Positions 1 to 5,380 of a DNA stretch of 5,380 nucleotides are shown here, piece after piece. Position 1 is the stretch's first letter. The number at the start of each line of letters is the position of its first letter. The notes beneath the pieces are model-generated. The model saw nothing but the letters and a program-made list of their open reading frames with translations, was not told the DNA's origin and searched no databases. Source of the stretch: Bacteroidota bacterium (lineage in GTDB: Bacteria > Bacteroidota > Ignavibacteria > UBA10030 > UBA8401). Position numbers and translations under genes: made by a program. The stretch spans positions 5,048 through 10,427 of the forward strand of contig DMPG01000117.1 in NCBI GenBank assembly GCA_003456055.1. Reading direction: 5' to 3'.

Positions 1-1210
1 TGAGACATCCGGGATTATTTGCAATGAGAAATTCGGCTTGCGTTTCTTTCACATTGTTCATTTTCCTCTCGAGAATCTTCATCGAATCATCATGTTGAGT
101 TACGTTATAGATACCAGCACTGCCGCAACACCACGAAGCTTCGTTCAGTTCAACAAAATCAATCCCGGGAATTGATTTAATAAGCTCGCGCGGTTCTTTT
201 GATATTTTTTGGGAGTGGATAAGGTGACAAGCATCGTGATATGAAACGCGATGAGAAAATTCTTTTGCTGGTATTTTCATTCCTATTTCGTAAAGGAATT
301 CGGTAATGTCTTTTATTTTTGATGATAATAATGCTGCTTTTTCTGAATACTCAATGTCATCGTGAAGGTAATGTCCATATTCTTTCATCAATGCCCCGCA
401 TCCAGCAGAGTCCATAACAATTGCGTCAAGATTGTATTCCAAAAAAGAATCAATATTTTTTTTGGCAAGTTCACGTGCGATATCAAAGTCACCGTAATGT
501 GCCTGCAGAGATCCGCAACAGACCTGTTTTTTTGGAATGATCACTTTACAATCATGATGGAGTAATACTTTTAAGGTATCTTCATGAACATTAGCAAATG
601 CAACATTCATGATACAACCGGAAAGAAAGCCTACTGTATATTTTGGTGTATTGTGTGGTAAAACAACTTCAGGGTAAATTTCATCAAAGAATCGTTCATC
701 AATTCTCGGAGAAAGAGATTGTAGTTTAAATAATTTCGGAGCGAGTTTCTTTATGAGCAATGAATTTTTAAACAATGCTTCAAGCCCGGTTCTTTGATAG
801 ATTCGCAACAGTTTGCCGAAATTATCCAGGAGAGATTTCTTCGAAAGAACATTGCGCAGGAAAATCCATTTCATCGATAGTGCAAACACCGATTCTTTTC
901 GTTGAACTCGAATTTGATTTCTGGCAGATTCTACTAACGATCCATACTTCACTCCGGCCGGACACGCTGTTTCACATGCCTGGCAATCCAAACAGAAGTT
1001 CATCTCATCGACAAATCCCTGTGTAATATCCAACGTACCTTCAGCTACCGCTTTGATCAGTCGAATTCTGCCGCGTGGAGATGATTTTTCTCTTCCGGTG
1101 ATCGAGTAGGTTGGACAGACAGGTAGACAAAGACCACAATGCATGCAGTTTGTTAAGACATCGTCACTGGGAATATCGATACCGATAAAATTAGAATTTT
1201 CAGTTTTCAT
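1..1210 (-). CDS. glcF: Glycolate/2-hydroxyacid oxidase iron-sulfur subunit (GlcF-like), partial at the 3' end
   Basis: Electron-transfer subunit that partners a GlcD-type flavoprotein and passes electrons from glycolate or D-lactate oxidation to the membrane quinone pool. I translated 403 residues with no stop or frameshift; the C-terminus lies beyond base 1 (family members are roughly 400-430 residues, so little is missing). Two ferredoxin-type motifs bind [4Fe-4S] clusters: C22, C25, C28, C32-P and C73, C76, C79, C83-P. Two cysteine-rich CCG domains follow: C199 with CCG at 231-233, and C328 with CCG at 361-363. In both, the closing CxxC has lost its first Cys (S268-A-G-C271 and N399-P-G-C402), which I recall as usual for GlcF. 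The ATG at 1208-1210 starts 3 bases after the glcD stop and has no visible Shine-Dalgarno, so coupled translation is likely. The substrate cannot be read from this subunit; a LutA-like or other 2-hydroxyacid role is the alternative. Confidence 0.9.
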   Translation of the reverse strand, partial: MKTENSNFIGIDIPSDDVLTNCMHCGLCLPVCPTYSITGREKSSPRGRIRLIKAVAEGTLDITQGFVDEMNFCLDCQACETACPAGVKYGSLVESARNQIRVQRKESVFALSMKWIFLRNVLSKKSLLDNFGKLLRIYQRTGLEALFKNSLLIKKLAPKLFKLQSLSPRIDERFFDEIYPEVVLPHNTPKYTVGFLSGCIMNVAFANVHEDTLKVLLHHDCKVIIPKKQVCCGSLQAHYGDFDIARELAKKNIDSFLEYNLDAIVMDSAGCGALMKEYGHYLHDDIEYSEKAALLSSKIKDITEFLYEIGMKIPAKEFSHRVSYHDACHLIHSQKISKEPRELIKSIPGIDFVELNEASWCCGSAGIYNVTQHDDSMKILERKMNNVKETQAEFLIANNPGCL

Positions 1211-1213
1211 TTG

Positions 1214-2605
1214 TTAGATGTCAAACACTTTTCCGGGATTAAGAATATTGTTCGGATCCAACGCCTTCTTTATTGTCCGCATCGTTTCAATGGCAGTATA
1301 TCCGGTAACGAGGTGTAGAAATTTCTTCTTAGCAAGTCCGGTACCATGTTCCCCTGTAATTGTTCCGCCGAGTTTTACTGCTTCAATAAATATCTCTTCG
1401 TATGCTTTTTCTGCACGGCTTATCTCATTGTGATCACGTTCATCTGTCAAACACGTTGGATGCAAATTACCATCACCTGCGTGACCAAACGTTCCGATCA
1501 ACACATTATATTTCTTTGAGATCGCTGAGATCTTTTCAAGCATTGTTGCAATCTCGCTGCGAGGAACAGTGATATCTTCCAGGATCGTGGTTGGTCTTGT
1601 TCGCGCTAATGCAGAAAATGCTGACCTCCGTGCAGTTTTTAATTTTATTGCCTCCTCAACAGTTTGAGCGATTTTTACATCGATTGCATTATTTTGTTTA
1701 CAGCATTCTACAACTTTTGCCGCTTCTTCTTCCACAACCACAGAATGTCCATCAACTTCCAACAACAACAATGAATTAATATCTGTTGGTAATCCGATAT
1801 GTGCAAATTCTTCTACACAACGGATCGTTGTATTATCTAAAAATTCCACGGTGCATGGAATAATTTTTTTTGAAATGATTGCCGAAACTGTTCTACCGGC
1901 ATCTGTCTGTGTATTAAAATATGCCAGCATTGTTTTACTGGTTTCCGGTTTAGGAATTAATTTAAGCAGGATCTTTGTAAAAACTCCTAACGTTCCTTCA
2001 GAGCCAATAAAAAAATCTTTTAGATTATAACCAGCAACATCTTTAACTGATTTTCCCCCGCACATAATTATTTCTCCATTCGGAAGAACAACTTCCAATC
2101 CCATAACGTAATTTTTTGTTACTCCATATTTTAATCCACGCAACCCGCCTGAATTTTCCGCAACATTTCCTCCGATCGTACAAATATTCATACTGCCTGG
2201 ATCAGGTGGATAGAAAAGTCCAATCTCTTCAACCGCTTGATGAAGCTGCGAAGTGATCACTCCCGGTTCAACCCATGCAGTTAAGTTCTCTTGATCGATC
2301 TCCAATATTTTGTTCCATTGTGACATATCAAGAATGATGCAATTTGGAACCGGAATCGATCCGCCGCTTAAACCAGTCCCTGCCCCTCTTGGCACAATTG
2401 AAAAGCATTCTTTGTTTGCCAACTTGACCAGTTCACCAATTTGTTCTTTTGTGGAAGGACGAACGATTGCTTCTGGCAACTGTGAATGTAACGGTGTACC
2501 GTCGTATGAATACGTAATCGCATCTTCTTTCGATGTGAAAAGATTTTCATTGCCAACAATTACAGAAATTGCTGCGAGGATATTTGGAGAAATTGAAGGT
2601 TTCAT
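1214..2605 (-). CDS. glcD: FAD-linked 2-hydroxyacid oxidase/dehydrogenase, GlcD family
   Basis: Flavoprotein subunit of 463 residues that oxidises a 2-hydroxyacid (glycolate or D-lactate most likely) to the 2-oxoacid. The N-terminal half is a PCMH/VAO-type FAD-binding domain: RGAGTGLSGG at 73-82 for the FAD pyrophosphate, PPDPGS at 133-138, GGNVAENSGG at 145-154, YGVTKNYV at 160-167, GSEGTLG at 201-207. The C-terminal half is the FAD-oxidase C domain with FGHAGDGNLH at 373-382, GEHGTG at 418-423 and a closing NPGKVF at 456-461. I chose the ATG at 2605: it puts the family's normal N-terminus first and follows the upstream stop by 4 bases. An in-frame ATG at 2722 would add 39 residues that overlap the upstream gene. 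E. coli GlcD is about 499 residues, so this is slightly short but complete. Its neighbour glcF is its expected partner; glcE is not between them. Glycolate versus D-lactate (or 2-hydroxyglutarate) specificity is undecided. Confidence 0.92.
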   Translation of the reverse strand: MKPSISPNILAAISVIVGNENLFTSKEDAITYSYDGTPLHSQLPEAIVRPSTKEQIGELVKLANKECFSIVPRGAGTGLSGGSIPVPNCIILDMSQWNKILEIDQENLTAWVEPGVITSQLHQAVEEIGLFYPPDPGSMNICTIGGNVAENSGGLRGLKYGVTKNYVMGLEVVLPNGEIIMCGGKSVKDVAGYNLKDFFIGSEGTLGVFTKILLKLIPKPETSKTMLAYFNTQTDAGRTVSAIISKKIIPCTVEFLDNTTIRCVEEFAHIGLPTDINSLLLLEVDGHSVVVEEEAAKVVECCKQNNAIDVKIAQTVEEAIKLKTARRSAFSALARTRPTTILEDITVPRSEIATMLEKISAISKKYNVLIGTFGHAGDGNLHPTCLTDERDHNEISRAEKAYEEIFIEAVKLGGTITGEHGTGLAKKKFLHLVTGYTAIETMRTIKKALDPNNILNPGKVFDI

Positions 2606-2609
2606 GGAG

Positions 2610-2966
2610 TTATTTTTGTGCACGCTTATAACGTACCAAATAGAATTGATTTTCGGGAGTTGACACAAAAGTTTTCGGACGATCACCTTCGGTGATATTA
2701 TAACAAACGAAAAGATAACCACCAGATGATTTATAAATTGCCTTAATTATTTTTCCGCTATTTGGTCCTTCCGTCGCTGCCATATCCACAGCCATTGGTA
2801 TGGAATATGGAAAATATTTCACCGTCCCTTTATCTATTTTACCGCCAAAGATAGATTCATAATTATCATTTTGAACAACAAGTGTTATTTCGGAAATATA
2901 TTGTTCGTCAATATGCTGTCCGCCAAGTTGTGCATCTACTGCATTCCAAGATCCATCAAGTTTCAT
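2610..2966 (-). CDS. Small TIGR03067-like protein of unknown function, first gene of the glcDF operon
   Basis: A 118-residue protein without signal peptide or membrane segment, so probably cytosolic. By eye it follows the pattern of the TIGR03067 family, common in Planctomycetes: LDGSW at 3-7 near the start, a Gly-Gly after the first strand (15-16), a beta-rich middle with GGKIDKGTVKYFP at 41-53, the AVDMAATEGPNSGK segment at 59-72, an IY..GGYLFVCY strand at 77-89, a GDRPKTF motif at 94-100 and a final LVRYKR strand. These proteins are often free-standing or fused to other domains; their biochemical role is not known to me. The stop lies 4 bases before glcD, so it is very likely co-transcribed and translationally linked with glcDF. 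A weak AGGA (complement of 2977-2980) sits 10 bases before the ATG. The family call is from memory of its motif order and not from a profile search; that the ORF is a real gene is better supported than the family name. Confidence 0.75.
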   Translation of the reverse strand: MKLDGSWNAVDAQLGGQHIDEQYISEITLVVQNDNYESIFGGKIDKGTVKYFPYSIPMAVDMAATEGPNSGKIIKAIYKSSGGYLFVCYNITEGDRPKTFVSTPENQFYLVRYKRAQK

Positions 2967-2985
2967 ACGGTATATATCCTGTAAA

Positions 2986-3000
2986 ATGAAATTGTTTCAT
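2986..3000. promoter_or_regulatory. Inverted repeat over the tpl -35 element, candidate operator
   Basis: ATGAAA (2986-2991) and TTTCAT (2995-3000) form a perfect 6-bp inverted repeat around a 3-base centre. The right arm and centre cover the putative -35 hexamer of the lyase gene, where a bound repressor would block polymerase. The position, 20-34 bases before the minus-strand start codon, would also affect the operon. One such repeat in about 120 AT-rich bases could arise by chance. Confidence 0.25.
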
Positions 3001-3020
3001 CACCACTTGTTAAGTATATT
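2992..3020 (+). promoter_or_regulatory. Candidate sigma70-like promoter for the tyrosine phenol-lyase gene
   Basis: A -35 element TTGTTT (2992-2997) and a -10 element TATATT (3015-3020) are separated by 17 bases, the ideal spacing. Transcription would begin near 3027 and give a leader of about 59 bases before the ATG at 3086. That position also argues against the upstream ATG at 3038, which would leave only about 11 bases and no ribosome site. If the host is a true Bacteroidota with the TTTG/TAnnTTTG promoter type, this match would mean less. Confidence 0.45.
3013..3018 (-). promoter_or_regulatory. Possible -10 element for the minus-strand operon
   Basis: Read on the minus strand this is TATACT, one mismatch from TATAAT. 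It would start transcription about 40 bases before the ATG at 2966. No good -35 is present at the right spacing (the best is TTCATT with 18 bases), so support is weak. It overlaps the plus-strand -10 element by four bases, which would make the two promoters mutually exclusive. Confidence 0.2.
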
Positions 3021-3031
3021 TATGCGTGTAA

Positions 3032-4471
<1,440 letters not shown>

Positions 4472-4477
4472 AATAAA

Positions 4478-4510
4478 AAAAGACCGTCACCTAAATGATG
4501 ACGGTCTTTT
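4478..4510. terminator. Bidirectional rho-independent terminator between convergent genes
   Basis: A perfect 12-bp stem (4478-4489 with 4499-4510, core GACCGTCA/TGACGGTC) closes a 9-base loop. On the minus strand the stem runs into a long T-rich tract (complement of 4471-4480), an excellent terminator for the 258-residue exported protein. On the plus strand the stem ends in TTTT followed by ACTTAT, a weaker but plausible terminator for tpl, whose stop ends at 4471. Confidence 0.88.
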
Positions 4511-4521
4511 ACTTATAAAAA

Positions 4522-5298
4522 CTACCAGCCAAAAAATCCAAACATTATTCCGGCATTTATTGTATACCCACTTACTTTAATTTTTGAAGGAACATTATTG
4601 ATATCATATTTCTCATCGAGTTTCCACTCCGGTGAAAACATAATAGGATATCCGGCACCAATTCGCAATTGTAGCCACGTCAGTAATGAGTATTCAATAT
4701 TTATATGCGGGGTGAAAACAACAAATGTTCCATTAAGTTGCCTTGTATAACTCGAAGCTAGCTTTGAAGGATTACCAAAATCAGTCCACAACGTATCCCA
4801 TGTCTTAAATCCTCCATCATCACGGCGCATTGTTAGATTAACTTCTCCTCCTCCAATAGAAGCACCAAGTGCAATGTCCAATCGATACGCAATTGGCTGA
4901 ACGTAGTCGACCAAGAAACCTCCATATGAAACATTATACTCAACTTCTTTTCTTAAATTGCCGGCACTAATTGTAGCAACTGTTTTACCTCCTGAAGCAC
5001 CAAACCCTCCCATACGAATATTTTTTAGAAACATAATATAACCATAACCTTCTCCGCCAATTAAATAAATCGGATCTGTCCCAAGTGCCGGTAATCCGGA
5101 TAACGTTAAAAATTTATCAATCTCTTTATTGTCAAACATTCCAACAATTGGTGTAACACCACCAGCACCGCCTATCTTTGATCTGTTCCAATATGAACGT
5201 GATGTTGAAGAATTATCTTCTTCATCGTCTTTGTCTTGTGATATCAATGGGATTGCAAGAAATAATGATGCTAATATTAAGACGAATTGTTTTTTCAT
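4522..5298 (-). CDS. Exported protein, probable outer-membrane beta-barrel of unknown function
   Basis: A 258-residue protein with a clear Sec signal peptide: MKK, then a hydrophobic stretch at about 5-19, with cleavage probably near S20-Q21, ahead of a very acidic mature start (DKDDEED, 22-28). I do not recognise a named family. The mature part is rich in Gly and alternating hydrophobic/polar residues, with likely beta strands around 77-91, 94-102, 121-134, 138-158, 190-204, 208-221 and 241-256, and it ends in aromatic FGFFGW. This pattern and the terminal aromatic fit a small outer-membrane barrel; a soluble secreted beta protein is possible. The GGAGGVTP segment at 43-50 recalls uncharacterised proteins I have seen in Ignavibacteria-type genomes, from memory only. 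Start at 5298 is fixed by a strong AGGAGA 5 bases upstream and by the signal peptide; an in-frame ATG at 5343 would add 15 residues before it. It converges on tpl and shares its terminator; no functional link is evident. Confidence 0.85.
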   Translation of the reverse strand: MKKQFVLILASLFLAIPLISQDKDDEEDNSSTSRSYWNRSKIGGAGGVTPIVGMFDNKEIDKFLTLSGLPALGTDPIYLIGGEGYGYIMFLKNIRMGGFGASGGKTVATISAGNLRKEVEYNVSYGGFLVDYVQPIAYRLDIALGASIGGGEVNLTMRRDDGGFKTWDTLWTDFGNPSKLASSYTRQLNGTFVVFTPHINIEYSLLTWLQLRIGAGYPIMFSPEWKLDEKYDINNVPSKIKVSGYTINAGIMFGFFGW

Positions 5299-5303
5299 GA
5301 GAA

Positions 5304-5309
5304 TCTCCT
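5304..5309 (-). promoter_or_regulatory. Ribosome binding site that decides the start of the exported protein
   Basis: Minus-strand AGGAGA lies 5 bases before the ATG at 5298 and selects it over the in-frame ATG at 5343. The 82 bases from 5299 to the window end should hold the promoter, but I see no convincing -35/-10 pair there. Confidence 0.75.
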
Positions 5310-5380
5310 GAAAGTTTAAAGAAGTTTTGTAACAGAATAACAAATTTTACGCAGTACAAATCCTAAAGTTGCGAATTTAC

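Noticed and set aside
1..1210. Suspected disruption of glcF, since open plus-strand frames occur at 362-565 and 775-1026.
   Set aside because: Translating the minus strand codon by codon gives one unbroken frame with all cluster motifs in order; the plus-strand frames show no family features.
2310..2663. A 117-residue plus-strand open frame antisense to the glcD start.
   Set aside because: It lies opposite conserved FAD-binding motifs, has no ribosome site or recognisable domain, and is a by-product of glcD codon use.
2606..2722. In-frame N-terminal extension of glcD by 39 residues from an ATG at 2722.
   Set aside because: It overlaps the upstream gene out of frame, has no family similarity, and the ATG at 2605 gives a normal GlcD N-terminus and a 4-base gap.
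2980..2997. Possible TyrR box (TGTAAA-N6-TTTACA) upstream of tpl.
   Set aside because: The left half is perfect, but the right half is TTGTTT, matching only 2 of 6 positions. TyrR is also a gammaproteobacterial regulator and this DNA does not look gammaproteobacterial.
5299..5343. Earlier ATG for the exported protein, adding 15 residues.
   Set aside because: It would bury the signal peptide and read through the strong ribosome site.
5299..5380. Promoter for the exported protein (minus-strand TTGTTA with TTTAAA at 17 bases, or a TA-N3-TTTG Bacteroidota-like element).
   Set aside because: The first would start transcription inside the ribosome site; the second has the wrong internal spacing and no upstream TTTG at the proper distance.

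Overview
The window is AT-rich, gene-dense bacterial DNA with five protein genes and no RNA gene, mobile element, CRISPR array or notable repeat. The largest space between genes is about 120 bases. Lineage cannot be fixed from the sequence. The mix of genes suggests a free-living member of the Bacteroidota/Ignavibacteriota (FCB) side of the tree: a secreted glycine-rich barrel-like protein with an Asp/Glu-rich mature start, a TIGR03067-like protein, and genes with weak or absent Shine-Dalgarno sites inside an operon. This placement is inference.

Left half, minus strand (2966 down to 1): a compact three-gene operon. It begins with a 118-residue cytosolic protein resembling the TIGR03067 family of unknown function. 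A gap of 4 bases leads to a GlcD-type FAD-linked 2-hydroxyacid oxidase/dehydrogenase of 463 residues. A gap of 3 bases leads to a GlcF-type iron-sulfur subunit, which runs off the window edge after 403 residues. GlcD and GlcF would together oxidise glycolate, D-lactate or a similar 2-hydroxyacid and pass electrons through [4Fe-4S] clusters to the membrane quinone pool. No glcE lies between them.

Middle, plus strand (3086-4471): a complete beta-eliminating PLP lyase. Every active-site position I could check except one matches tyrosine phenol-lyase rather than tryptophanase, including the Arg and Thr that mark tyrosine specificity. It would split L-tyrosine into phenol, pyruvate and ammonia. 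It diverges from the operon across a 119-base region holding a good sigma70-like promoter, a 15-base inverted repeat over its -35 element, and a possible overlapping promoter for the operon.

Right end, minus strand (5298-4522): a 258-residue exported protein with a clear signal peptide and a barrel-like C-terminal part, converging on the lyase gene. A 12-bp-stem hairpin between the two works as a terminator, better for the minus strand. Its promoter is not convincingly visible in the last 82 bases.

The genes form no obvious novel system. The most informative points are the TPL identity, the one changed active-site residue, the candidate operator in the divergent region, and the small unknown protein leading the glcDF operon.
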